In this document: positions 53,502-63,947 of the stretch, in pieces
Layout: each line of letters starts with the position of its first letter
Numbering within the stretch: the first letter of the stretch is position 1
Assembly (NCBI RefSeq): GCF_901472535.1
Contig: NZ_LR590470.1
Coordinates: 4,668,364-4,732,363 of the forward strand
Length of the DNA: 64,000 bases
Origin: Sphingobacterium daejeonense
GTDB lineage: Bacteria; Bacteroidota; Bacteroidia; Sphingobacteriales; Sphingobacteriaceae
Direction of reading: 5' to 3'
The notes under the pieces: generated by a model
What the model was told of the DNA's origin: nothing
Seen by the model: only the letters and a program-made list of their open reading frames with translations
Databases searched by the model: none
Position numbers and translations under genes: made by a program

Positions 53502-54501
53502 ATGAATACAACATTTGAAACAGACTTAGTGGCTAAGGGATATATTGATGTTGCAATAGATCCAAGCTTAGATTTGGTAAAAGAAATTGAAAGACTTAAG
53601 AAGGAGAAAAATGCAGTTATATTGGCTCATTACTATCAAGAGTCTGAAATTCAGGATATAGCAGATTATATTGGAGATAGTCTAGGCTTGTCCCAACAAG
53701 CAGCTAAAACAGATGCTGACGTAATCGTATTTGCTGGGGTACATTTCATGGCTGAAACTGCTAAGATATTATCTCCATCGAAAAAAGTTCTATTACCAGA
53801 TTTAAAAGCAGGATGTTCATTATCAGATAGTTGTCCTCCACACCTTTTTGCTAAATTTAAAGAGAAGTACCCTGATCACTTGGTGATTACCTATGTCAAC
53901 TGTACAGCTGAACTAAAAGCACTCTCGGATATTGTCTGTACTTCTTCGAATGCTGTTCAGATTGTGGAAAGCTTGCCTGAAGATCAAAAGATTATTTTTG
54001 GGCCTGATCGTAACCTTGGCGATTATGTCAAGAAAAAGACAGGTAGAGATTTAGTACTTTGGAATGGCGCATGTATGGTCCATGAAATCTTTTCTCAAGA
54101 AAAAATCGATGCGTTGAGGGCAGAATATCCAAATGCTAAATTTATTGCTCATCCAGAATGTGAAGAGCATATCTTGGCACAAGCAGATTATATCGGTTCA
54201 ACATCTGGTATGTTGAAATTTAACAATTGAAGATCCAACAGACACCTTTATTGTAGCAACAGAATCTGGTATTTTACATCAAATGCAAAAAGCCAGCCCT
54301 TCAAAAACATTTATTCCAGCTCCTCCAAACAATTTATGTGCTTGCAATGATTGCCCACACATGAAATTGAATACATTGGAGAAACTTTACAATTGTTTGT
54401 ACTACGAACAACCAGAAATTACACTTCCTGAAGATATTATCATTCGTGCGCAAAAACCTATCGAAAGAATGCTTGATATCTCAGCAAAACTAGGATTATA
54501 A
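53502..54501 (+). CDS. nadA: Quinolinate synthase A (frameshifted)
   Basis: VILAHYYQESEIQDIADYIGDSLGLSQ and VNCTAELKALSDIVCTSSNA are typical. The 4Fe-4S cysteines fit GCSLSD, GACMVHEIF and the late CNDCPHMKLN. It condenses iminoaspartate with dihydroxyacetone phosphate. One break near 54225 splits it before EDPTDTFIVATESGILH. About 333 residues. ThiL starts 2 bp after its stop, so an operon is likely. Confidence 0.93.
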
Positions 54502-54502
54502 G

Positions 54503-55558
54503 ATGAGTATATTTGAAAATAGCGAAAGAACAAACTTAAATGAACTTGGTGAATTTGGTCTCATAAATCATCTGACCCAATCTGTCGTATTATCGCAAAA
54601 AAGCACCATCAAAGGAATTGGAGATGATGCAGCAGTATTGGATTTTTCCGGCAAAAAAACATTGATTTCAACTGATTTATTGTTAGAAAATGTTCATTTC
54701 GACCTTCGCTATGTACCCCTAAAACATTTAGGATATAAAGCCATTCAAGTCAACTTGAGTGATATTTATGCCATGAATGGGATTGCCAGTCAAGTGACTA
54801 TTTCAATTGGCTTATCTTCAAAATTTCCGCTTGAAGCAGTTGAGGAAATTTATGAAGGCGCTTTACTTGCTTGCCAAAATTATAATGTAGATCTAATTGG
54901 TGGTGATACGAGCACTTCAACTCAAGGACTTGTTATTTCTGTTACAAGCATAGGATATGCTGATAATGAAAATATAGCCTATCGATCTGCTGCCAAAGAA
55001 GGGGATTTAATATGTGTTTCAGGAGATTTAGGTGGAGCATACTTAGGTCTTCAGTTATTGGAAAGAGAGAAACAGATCTTCCTTGAAAACCCTAATATTC
55101 AACCTGACTTAGAAGGTAAGGACTATATTATTGAGCGACAATTGAAACCTGAAGCGCGTAAAGATATTGTCGAATTATTAGCTTCAATGGACATTAAGCC
55201 ACACGCTATGATTGATGTATCTGATGGCCTGGCTTCTGAGATCCTGCATATCTGTAGAGAATCCAATGTCGGTTGTAAACTTTACGAAGAAAAAATTCCT
55301 ATCGATCCCATGACTTATGAAACTGCTCGTGAGTTTGGGTTGGACCCAACTGTCTGTGCATTAAGCGGTGGTGAAGATTATGAATTGTTGTTCACTGTTC
55401 CGCAAAATGATTACGAAAAGTTGAAAAATAACATGGAAATTAGTATTATTGGACATATTACCGAACCATCTGCTGGATGTTTGTTGGTTTCCAAATCTGG
55501 AAATGTACACGAACTTAAAGCTCAAGGTTGGAATGCTTTTAAAAGCGGAACCGAATAA
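54503..55558 (+). CDS. thiL: Thiamine-monophosphate kinase
   Basis: Intact 351 residues. Metal/ATP motifs GIGDDAAVLDFSG, TDLLLENVHFD, VNLSDIYAMNG and DVSDGLASEILHI are all present. It phosphorylates thiamine monophosphate to the diphosphate cofactor in the cytoplasm. Tight spacing to nadA (2 bp) and 20 bp to the next gene. Confidence 0.95.
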   Translation: MSIFENSERTNLNELGEFGLINHLTQSVVLSQKSTIKGIGDDAAVLDFSGKKTLISTDLLLENVHFDLRYVPLKHLGYKAIQVNLSDIYAMNGIASQVTISIGLSSKFPLEAVEEIYEGALLACQNYNVDLIGGDTSTSTQGLVISVTSIGYADNENIAYRSAAKEGDLICVSGDLGGAYLGLQLLEREKQIFLENPNIQPDLEGKDYIIERQLKPEARKDIVELLASMDIKPHAMIDVSDGLASEILHICRESNVGCKLYEEKIPIDPMTYETAREFGLDPTVCALSGGEDYELLFTVPQNDYEKLKNNMEISIIGHITEPSAGCLLVSKSGNVHELKAQGWNAFKSGTE

Positions 55559-55578
55559 TTAACCAATAATAGTATGTT

Positions 55579-56316
55579 TTGGAATGGAATGAGTTTTTAA
55601 AAACAGCTCATGAGCTTACCAATAGGCTCAGTGTGGCTAATAGTAGGGAATTTAATGATCATTTAGATTTAAAACTCGATCTTTATTACTTTATTTACGA
55701 TTGTATAAATCCTCAAATAATCACTTGTTCCGATGGTATTTCCAATGTGTTGGGATATAATCCTATAGACTTTACTTTAGAAAAATTTTTCGATCTAATA
55801 CATCCCGATGATAAGGATATTTTTATGAAACATGAGCATCTAGCGCTAGATTTCTGCCTGTCATTGGAAATTGAAAAACAAAAAGACTATAAAATTATCC
55901 ATGATTTCAGAATGAGAAAATCAGATGGATACTACCTTAGGATAATGCAACAAACAGCTGCTTACGAAATTTCTGAAAGTGCTGTTTTAAAAACCATAAT
56001 TCAGCATATGGACATTACGAATATTAAAGCTTCTCCTGTCCCTGAATTACATTTTATTGGTAGAAATGGTCATCCATCTTACTATAATATTGAAACTAAG
56101 GCTGATATTGTAAAAAGATCAACCCTTAAGTTCACTAAAAGAGAATTGGAAATATTGAATTTATTGGATCAAGCAAATACCAGCGAAGAAATAGCAAACA
56201 AACTTTTTATCAGTATCCATACCGTTAGGACACACCGAAAGAATTTGTTACATAAAACTGGTTGTGAAAATACAATTGATCTGTTGAAGATTGTGAAAAC
56301 ACTTAAATTATTATAA
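55579..56316 (+). CDS. PAS-LuxR type transcriptional regulator
   Basis: About 245 residues: PAS-like N-terminal fold (DGISNVLGYNPIDFTLEKFFDLIHPDD) and a LuxR-type HTH (LTKRELEILNLLDQANTSEEIANKLFISIHTVRTH). As read, the frame can only start at TTG; an ATG five bases upstream falls out of frame by one T in a T4 run, so an indel may hide the normal start. Probably senses a small ligand or redox signal and regulates transcription. It follows thiL. Confidence 0.85.
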   Translation: MEWNEFLKTAHELTNRLSVANSREFNDHLDLKLDLYYFIYDCINPQIITCSDGISNVLGYNPIDFTLEKFFDLIHPDDKDIFMKHEHLALDFCLSLEIEKQKDYKIIHDFRMRKSDGYYLRIMQQTAAYEISESAVLKTIIQHMDITNIKASPVPELHFIGRNGHPSYYNIETKADIVKRSTLKFTKRELEILNLLDQANTSEEIANKLFISIHTVRTHRKNLLHKTGCENTIDLLKIVKTLKLL

Positions 56317-56343
56317 AAAAAGGCTTTATAAAAGCCTTTTTTT
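56315..56343. terminator. Bidirectional terminator
   Basis: Arms GGCTTT / AAAGCC, flanked by A7 and T7 runs, between convergent genes. Confidence 0.85.
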
Positions 56344-57950
56344 ATGTCTGAATAACTCCAACATTGTATCTTCCGATATCCGTATTGTGGGATGCAGCTT
56401 CAATACCCATAGAAATTATTTTCCTGGTCTCCGCCGGATCAATAACTCCGTCTACCCATAAACGGGACGCAGCATAGTAAGGACTCAATTGTTCATTATA
56501 CTGCTCTTCAATTTCTTTGAGCAATTTTGATTTTTCCTCCTCACCCAGTGTTACATTTTTTGATTTCAATGTTGCTTCTTGAATCTGAAGCAATGTTTTT
56601 CCAGCTGAAGCACCGCTCATTACCGCAATTTTAGCTGTTGGCCACGCGTAGATCAAATCTAGGATCATAGGCCTTCCCACACATAGCATAATTACCGGCA
56701 CCATAACTGTTACCAACCATAAAAGTAAATTTTGGAACCACGGAGTTAGCCATCGCATTGACCATTTTTGCACCATCCTTAATGATGCCGCCGTGTTCCG
56801 CCCTAGATCCAACCATAAAACCCGTAATATCCTGAAAAAATACCAATGGTATTTTCTGCTGGTTACAATTCATAATGAAACGTGCTGCCTTATCTGCTGA
56901 ATCTGAATAGATAACACCACCCATCTGCATTTCTGTTGAATTGCCAGGCTTCTTAGCTTTGACAACCTCACGCTGATTAGCTACTATACCAACCGCCCAT
57001 CCGTCAACTCGTGCCAATGCGCAAATCAAGGTTTTGCCATAATCTTTTTTATACTCCTCCAATGAATCCTTATCCACGATACATTTCAGGATTTCAACCA
57101 TATTATATGGCTTTAATCTATCTTCCGGTAAATAATCATAAAGTTTGTCCATTGGATATTCCGGTGATTGAGCTTCTATCCTGGAATAATCATAGGTAGG
57201 CTCTGAACCGAATTTGTCTACAATATTCTTGATAGCATCTAAACAGCTCTCATCATTCGGAAATTTATTGTCTGTTACTCCAGATATTTCACAGTGTGTA
57301 TCTGCACCACCTAAGGTTTCATTATCAATATTTTCCCCTATAGACGATTTTACCAAATATGAACCTGCTAAGAATACAGAACCCGTACCTTCAACGATCA
57401 AAGCATAATCTGACATAATGGGAAGGTAGGCACCTCCCGCTACACATGAACCCATAATAGCTGAAATCTGAGGGATACCCATGGAAGATATCTTAGCATT
57501 GTTTCTGAATATTCGACCAAAGTGCTCTTTATCAGGAAATATCTCAGCTTGCATCGGTAGATAAACTCCTGCAGAATCAACTAAATATATAATTGGAATA
57601 TGATTTTCCATGGCTATTTCTTGAGCTCTCAGGTTTTTCTTACAGGTCATTGGGAACCATGCTCCAGCTTTTACAGTCGCATCGTTTGATACAATGACAC
57701 ATAACCTTCCCTTTACATAACCCAACACCACGACTACTCCTGCATTGGGGCAACCACCATGTTCTTTATACTGACCATCTGCCGCAAATACACCAACCTC
57801 AGTGAAATCCCTATCGTCATCTAACAGGTATAAAACCCGCTCCCAAGCCGATAGTTTACCTTTTTCATGTTGTTTTTGGATTTTGTCCAATCCGCCACCA
57901 AGCAATAATTTTTCTCTTTTCTTTTGGAGTTCGTCTAATTGGCCTCGCAT
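56342..57950 (-). CDS. Acyl-CoA carboxylase beta subunit (carboxyltransferase, frameshifted)
   Basis: Start LDELQKKREKLLLGGG and blocks GGCPNAGVVVVLGYV, IPIIYLVDSAGVYLPMQ and GNSYGAGNYAMCGKAYDPR match propionyl/methylcrotonyl-CoA carboxylase beta subunits. A break near 56650 shifts into DLIYAWPTAKIAVMSGASAGK and the ASRLWVDGVIDPAETR end. It transfers carboxyl from biotin to an acyl-CoA. The genes around it make methylcrotonyl-CoA carboxylase the best guess. A biotin carboxylase/BCCP alpha subunit is not in the window. About 536 residues. Confidence 0.88.
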
Positions 57951-58086
57951 AGCTTTATTGAAATAATGTAATTTATAAGTGGTGTTAATATTAAATATTT
58001 ATAAATATCATAAAATATAATTTGTTTTTTATAATATTTGTAAAAAATAATTATAACCCAAATATAAACTTAATTAAAATAATATT
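57951..58086. other. Divergent promoter region of the leucine catabolic genes
   Basis: 136 bp, very AT-rich, between the carboxylase beta gene and the acyl-CoA dehydrogenase. No operator was clearly visible. Confidence 0.35.
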
Positions 58087-59238
58087 ATGCATAACGTAGG
58101 TTCTAAAGAACAATTGACCTTAGTTAAGGAAAGCGCACGAAACTTCGCCAATACTTATATTAAGCCCCACGTCATGAAATGGGATGAGTCCCAAACTTTC
58201 CCGATTGAACTTTTCAAAAATTTGGGTGATCATGGATTCATGGGGATTCTTGTCCCTGAAGAATATGGCGGTTCAGGGTTGAATTACCAAGAATACATTA
58301 CCATTTTAGATGAAATATCTAAAGTTTGTGGATCCATAGGACTTTCTGTTGCTGCCCACAACTCCCTATGTACAAATCATATTTTAAGTTTTGCAAATGA
58401 AGAGCAAAAAAGAAGATACCTCCCGAAATTAGCTAAAGCAGAGTGGATAGGTGCTTGGGGATTAACAGAACCAGGATCAGGATCGGATGCTGGTGGAATG
58501 AATACAACAGCCGTTCAAGATGGTGATTATTTTATATTGAATGGTGACAAAACTTTTATTACGCATGCAATTTCTGGAGATGTGGCAGTAGTAATGGCGA
58601 GAACGGGTGAAAAAGGCGATAAAAAAGGTATTTCTGCATTTATTGTGGAAAAAGGAATGGAAGGATTTACTGCAGGTGCTAAAATGGATAAACTCGGAAT
58701 GCGTGCATCTGAAACAGGATCTTTATTCTTTGATAACTGTAGAATCCATAAAGATCAATTGATAGGTGAAATCGGAGACGGATTTGTTCAAGCGTTGAAA
58801 TTATTAGATGGTGGTAGAATTTCTATTGCTGCACTTTCATTAGGTATTGCTAGAGGTGCTTATGAATGTGCTCTGAAATATGCAAACGAACGTGAACAAT
58901 TTCAAACGAAAATTTTTGATTTCCAAGCGGTTGGTTTTAATTTAGCAGATATGGCGACCAAGATCAATGCATCTGAATTATTGATCCGTCAAGCAGGAGA
59001 TTTAAAAGACAATGGTTTAAAAGTAACTAAAGAAGGAGCAATGGCTAAATTGTTTGCATCAGAAACAGCGGTGGAAGTGTCAAACGAAGCTGTACAAATT
59101 CTCGGTGGTTATGGTTTTACCAAAGATTTTCCTGCAGAAAAATACTTTAGAGATGCTAAATTATGTACCATTGGTGAAGGAACAAGCTCAATTCAAAGAA
59201 TGGTAATAGCTAGAGAAATTAAAAAAGATGTACAATAA
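58087..59238 (+). CDS. Acyl-CoA dehydrogenase (isovaleryl-CoA type likely)
   Basis: Intact 383 residues. Motifs LVPEEYGGSGLNYQEYITILDEISK, GAWGLTEPGSGSDAGGM and the late QILGGYGFTKDFPAEKYFRDA are family signatures. FAD enzyme oxidising acyl-CoA to enoyl-CoA. The neighbouring HMG-CoA lyase, enoyl hydratase and carboxylase point to isovaleryl-CoA dehydrogenase in leucine breakdown (inference). Overlaps the next gene by 11 nt. Confidence 0.9.
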   Translation: MHNVGSKEQLTLVKESARNFANTYIKPHVMKWDESQTFPIELFKNLGDHGFMGILVPEEYGGSGLNYQEYITILDEISKVCGSIGLSVAAHNSLCTNHILSFANEEQKRRYLPKLAKAEWIGAWGLTEPGSGSDAGGMNTTAVQDGDYFILNGDKTFITHAISGDVAVVMARTGEKGDKKGISAFIVEKGMEGFTAGAKMDKLGMRASETGSLFFDNCRIHKDQLIGEIGDGFVQALKLLDGGRISIAALSLGIARGAYECALKYANEREQFQTKIFDFQAVGFNLADMATKINASELLIRQAGDLKDNGLKVTKEGAMAKLFASETAVEVSNEAVQILGGYGFTKDFPAEKYFRDAKLCTIGEGTSSIQRMVIAREIKKDVQ

Positions 59239-60082
59239 CAATAATGTAAGCTTGGTAGATTGCCCCAGAGATGCTATTCAGGGAATAAAAAACCAGATAC
59301 CTACACAAAAAAAGATTGCCTATATCAATCAATTGATCGAAAGTAAATTGTTTGATTGTATAGATTTTGGAAGTTTTGTATCTCCAAAAGCTGTTCCGCA
59401 ACTTAGTGATACGGTTGAAGTAATCAAAGGATTGGAAAAGAATGACCAAGTGAAGTTGTTGGCGATTATTGCAAACATAAGAGGTGCCGAAATTGGATCA
59501 AAAATCGATAAAATAGATTATTTAGGGTATCCATTTTCTATCTCAGAAACATTTCAAAAAAACAATACCAATGCTAATATTGCTCAAGCATTTGAAACTG
59601 TAAAAGAAATGGTGGATATTATAAACAAAGGTAATCAAGAGCTCGTAGTTTATATTTCTATGGCGTTTGGTAATCCTTACGGAGATCATTGGGATATGGA
59701 TTTAGTATCCCAATGGGTTTCCAATTTGAAAAATATCGGTGTTAGGAATTTCTCGATTGCTGATACAACATCTGAAGCCACTCCTGAATCTATTCATGAC
59801 CTTTTTCATAAATTGACAAAGGAACATGAGGATATTTCTTTTAGCGTACATCTACATTCACCTGTAGAAAGTGCTTTACTAAAAATTGATGCAGCATATG
59901 CTGCTGGGTGTAGGAGATTTGAAGGAGCAATTTTAGGCTATGGTGGATGTCCTTTTGCAAAAGATGAATTGGTCGGAAATATACCGTCAGAATTGCTGGT
60001 TGACCGTTTTGGCAAAGGAAGTTTCGAAGACGTTTCTAAATTGATGCAAGGATTTCAAAATTTGATCAACAATGAATTATAA
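59228..60082 (+). CDS. Hydroxymethylglutaryl-CoA lyase
   Basis: Intact 284-residue TIM barrel with VDCPRDAIQG near the start (conserved Arg-Asp), a DTTSEATPESI metal region, VHLHSPVESALLKIDAAYAAGCRRFEGAILGYGGCPFAKDELVGN near the C-terminus (metal histidines and catalytic Cys). It cleaves HMG-CoA to acetoacetate and acetyl-CoA, the last step of leucine catabolism. It overlaps both neighbours by 11 nt. Confidence 0.92.
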   Translation: MYNNNNVSLVDCPRDAIQGIKNQIPTQKKIAYINQLIESKLFDCIDFGSFVSPKAVPQLSDTVEVIKGLEKNDQVKLLAIIANIRGAEIGSKIDKIDYLGYPFSISETFQKNNTNANIAQAFETVKEMVDIINKGNQELVVYISMAFGNPYGDHWDMDLVSQWVSNLKNIGVRNFSIADTTSEATPESIHDLFHKLTKEHEDISFSVHLHSPVESALLKIDAAYAAGCRRFEGAILGYGGCPFAKDELVGNIPSELLVDRFGKGSFEDVSKLMQGFQNLINNEL

Positions 60083-60816
60083 TTTCATAAAAACTGAGAT
60101 AAAAGATCATGTATTTACTTTGACATTAGACAGGGAGGCTAAACGCAATGCTTTTACGCCTACAACTGTTAATGAAATTGCGCATGCTCTAAAGCGAGCA
60201 AATGACAATGATGATATCCATGTTTTGGTGTTGAAAGCAAATGGCCCTGTATTCTGTGCGGGAATGGATCTAAAGACCTTTCAAAATAAGGAATTGGATA
60301 CTCCCAATCCAGAAATTAAAAATCAAGATATTTCATTAGGTGAGGTATTCGATAATTTCAACAAACCTTCTATTGCGGTTGTACAAGGAGATGTAATAGC
60401 GGGTGGATTTTTATATATCTTGGGCTGTACCTATGTTTTTGCCAAGACTGACCTAAATTTTAGGCTTCCAGAAATAGCATTACGTATTTTCCGTTTCAAG
60501 TGATGGCTGGACTCAGAAGAATAATGCCTGAAAAGAAAGTACTACAGCTATGTTTAGATCCCAATCCATTTAATACCGAAAAAGCAATCGAAATGGGATT
60601 GGTTGACGGTTACCTTGAACAAATGGATTTGGAAACTTTCGTGGGTTCTTTTGCGGGAAAAAGTGGTTTTGCAATGAAGCAGGAATAGAAGCATTAAAGG
60701 CAATCCGTGATATAGAAAGCTCAAAGCAATATGATTTCTTGTTACAGGCTTTGGATAAACTGAAAGATAGAGAAGAAGTGAAAAAATCTATGGATGAAAA
60801 GCTCAATAAAAACTAA
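60072..60816 (+). CDS. Enoyl-CoA hydratase/isomerase family protein (frameshifted)
   Basis: Crotonase fold: FTLTLDREAKRNAFTPTTVNEIAH, VLVLKANGPVFCAGMDLKTF (oxyanion region) and PSIAVVQGDVIAGGFLYILGC. Breaks near 60490 and 60670. About 246 residues. In this cluster it is the likely methylglutaconyl-CoA hydratase. Its stop shares a 4-bp overlap with the convergent scpA stop. Confidence 0.85.
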
Positions 60817-61566
60817 GAAACTTTCTTTTCAATCCAGAAATTATTGAATCCCAAACCAATTTCAATATCTAATAATTTCTGTTGTAACATTTCCAGCATA
60901 GCCAAGAAATTATAGACAAATTGAACTTTGTTTTCAGAATTCTTTGCCAATTGCGAAAAATCCAATGATTTATTGATTTCAATTAATTCGGCAATTGCTT
61001 TCTTTTGTTGTTCTATGCTGTAAGGATATTTTACAACGGTATGTGTGACATCTTGAACTCTATGGGAATAGTTATACATCACTCTTTCATATACCAACAT
61101 CAGTTTATACAGGTCGAATGTAGAAAGTTCCTCTTCTAGAGTTTGGGCTTTAGCTTCACGGGCAATTTTAAGATCTTGATCTGTATTTCCTCTTTCATAA
61201 TACTTCCCTCTCCTATCCTCCAATACTTTCAGCTCTTCACAAACTTCTTTAAACTGCTTATAGAGCATAAGTTTTTGGACAAGTTCCTTTTTAAGGTCGA
61301 TTTCATTTTCATTCTCGTCCAGTTCAGGCCTTGGCAACAGCATTTTGGCCTTGATACGCATCAATGTTGAAGCTACGAAAATAAATTCTGAAGCCAATTC
61401 AATGTTTAGGGCCTGCATATGTTGGATATAGGCCAGGAAATCATCCGTTATTTTTGAAATGGGAATATCGTGGATATTGAGCTCATCACGTTCTATAAAG
61501 AAACAATAATAAGTCAAAAGGACCCTGAAATTGAGCTAATTTTATTTCGTAGTTCGTAGCTTCCAT
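60813..61566 (-). CDS. scpA: Segregation and condensation protein A (frameshifted)
   Basis: MEATNYEIKLAQFQGPFDLLLFLIERDELNIHDIPISKITDDFLAYI is the typical kleisin start, once a single break near 61500 (A/T-run) is joined. The middle has FIFVASTLMRIKAKMLLP and a helical remainder. It bridges SMC heads for chromosome condensation and segregation. About 251 residues. ScpB and SMC are not in the window. It lies near the parS/origin features. Confidence 0.9.
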
Positions 61567-61715
61567 AGAATATGCCAAAAATAAGGATTTGGTCCAATAA
61601 ATGGTGATATTGTTTTGAATAAAGCAAAACAATGCTACCTATTAAATTGTATATATATTCTATAGTTAAAAGAATAAATTGTTACTTTGTATCTTATTTT
61701 GAAAAATTTTCATTT

Positions 61716-63659
61716 ATGCAGGTAGAAGCAGGACCGCTATTACAACAGATTCAATTTCCATCTGACCTCCGCAATCTGAAGGAGTCAGAACTTGAGGAAG
61801 TTTGTAAGGAGCTAAGACAGTTTATCATCGATATCGTGTCTGTAAATGGCGGACATTTTGCAGCTAGTTTAGGCGTTGTTGAATTGACCGTAGCGTTGCA
61901 TTATGCATTGAATACACCCTATGATCAGGTGATTTTTGATGTAGGGCATCAAGCTTATGGACATAAGATATTGACGGGAAGAAGGGATGATTTTCACACC
62001 AATCGTATTATTGGTGGTATTTCTGGTTTTCCTAAACGCAGTGAAAGTGAATATGATGCATTTGGTGTTGGTCACTCCTCAACATCCATCTCTGCAGCTC
62101 TCGGTATGGCCGTAGCATCAGCTTATAAAGGTGAAACCGATAGACAACATGTTGCCATTATTGGAGATGGTGCGCTGACCGGCGGGATGGCGTTTGAAGC
62201 CCTAAACCACGCTGGTATAGAAAAATCAAACCTATTGGTTATTCTAAATGACAACTGTATGTCCATTGACCCAAATGTGGGTGCAATGAAAGAATATTTA
62301 ACAAGCATTACAACTTCAAAAAGCTATAATAGATTCAGAGATGATTTGGTTTCTGTATTGGAAAAGATCTCTAAAAAGGGTCCTAATGCATACGGCTGGG
62401 CAAAAAAAACTTGAACAGAGCATTAAAGGAACTCTTTTAAAGAACTCTAATCTATTTGAATCTTTAAACTTTAGATATTTTGGACCTGTTGATGGTCATG
62501 ATGTCAATAAACTTGTAAAGACAATTGAGGACCTGAAACATATCAATGGTCCAAAGCTTTTGCATGTGGTTACTGTAAAAGGTAAAGGCTATGCACTGGC
62601 AGAAAAAGATCAAACAAAATGGCATGCTCCAGGCTTGTTTGATAAAATAACGGGAGAAATCAAGAAATCTATCTCTGAAAAGCCACAGCCTCCAAAATAT
62701 CAAGATGTATTTGGACACAGTTTGGTGGAACTTGCAGAACAGAATAAAGATATAATGGGTATTACCCCAGCAATGCCTAGTGGTTCATCGATGAATATCA
62801 TGATGGAAAGCTATGCCTGATAGGGCGTTTGATGTAGGTATTGCCGAACAACATGCTGTTACATTCAGTGCAGGCTTGGCAGCACAAGGCTTGGTGCCTT
62901 TTTGTAATATCTATTCTTCTTTTATGCAGAGAGCATACGACCAGGTCATCCATGATGTAGCCCTTCAGAAGCTCAATGTAGTGTTTTGTTTGGATAGAGC
63001 AGGCTTGGTAGGTGCAGATGGACCAACACATCATGGAGCGTATGATATCGCATTTATGCGATGTGTGCCAAACATGATTGTTTCATCGCCAATGAACGAA
63101 GAAGAGATGAGAAACTTAATGTATACCGCACAATTACCAGATAAGGGACCATTTACAATCCGTTACCCTCGTGGTAATGGGGTAATGCCTGACTGGAAAC
63201 TTCCATTCAAAGAAATTCAAATCGGTAAAGGAAGGAAAATCTGTGACGGAGAAGAAATTGCTATATTAACATTCGGACATATCGGGAACGAAGCAAGCAA
63301 AGCTATTCTTAATTAAGAGAAGATGGTATACATCCTGCTCATTATGATTTAAGGTTTGCTAAGCCTTTGGACGAAGAGATGTTACATGAAGTGTTTAGAA
63401 AATACAACAAAGTTATAACTGTTGAAGACGGCTGTTTACCTGGAGGTATCGGTTCGCAGTATTAGAATTTATGGCTGACCATAATTATGATGCTCATGTG
63501 GTACGATTGGGAATTCCTGATGGTATAGTTGAGCATGGTGAGCAAGCTGAGTTATGGCATATCTGTGGATATGATGCTACAGGTATTGAGGATCAGGTTC
63601 GTAAATTAACTAAAGGTATAAAAACTGAAACTTTTGGTAGGATAATTGCTTATCAATAA
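61716..63659 (+). CDS. dxs: 1-deoxy-D-xylulose-5-phosphate synthase (frameshifted)
   Basis: Thiamine-diphosphate enzyme: FDVGHQAYGHKILTGR, DGALTGGMAFEALNHAG and LNDNCMSIDPNVG in the first domain, then GIAEQHAVTFSAGLAAQGLVP, DRAGLVGADGPTHHGAYD in the second. The end EDGCLPGGIGS-like block and a transketolase C-terminal domain follow. Breaks near 62400, 62810, 63310 and 63460. About 645 residues. It makes the first committed compound of the MEP isoprenoid pathway. Start at MQVEAGP. Confidence 0.93.
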
Positions 63660-63694
63660 TCGGTAATCCTAAGACTTTTAATTGTCTACCTAAG

Positions 63695-63719
63695 GGAAGC
63701 CAACAGGCTTCCTTTTTTT
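63695..63719 (+). terminator. Terminator of dxs
   Basis: Arms GGAAGCC / GGCTTCC followed by a T7 tract. Confidence 0.9.
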
Positions 63720-63947
63720 ATTAAAAGTTTTCCACAATTAATTTCCTAAAGCTTAATTTTTGCTTTAAAAAAGCTTTAAAAATCTTATGTAAATTATATG
63801 TGTTAATAAAATAATTTTGGGCTAATAAAATGGACAAAATATGCTAAAAATTACAATTAAAATATTGTTTATTAGATACTTGTCTTTTTTTACCTTTTTA
63901 ATTTTTTAGCTCAATTTTTTTTGTCATATTCGTTGTAGGCAAAAGTT
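63720..63947. other. AT-rich intergenic stretch
   Basis: No gene. It has long A/T tracts and TTTTCCACA, a one-mismatch DnaA-like box, near its left end; nothing else recognised. Confidence 0.3.
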
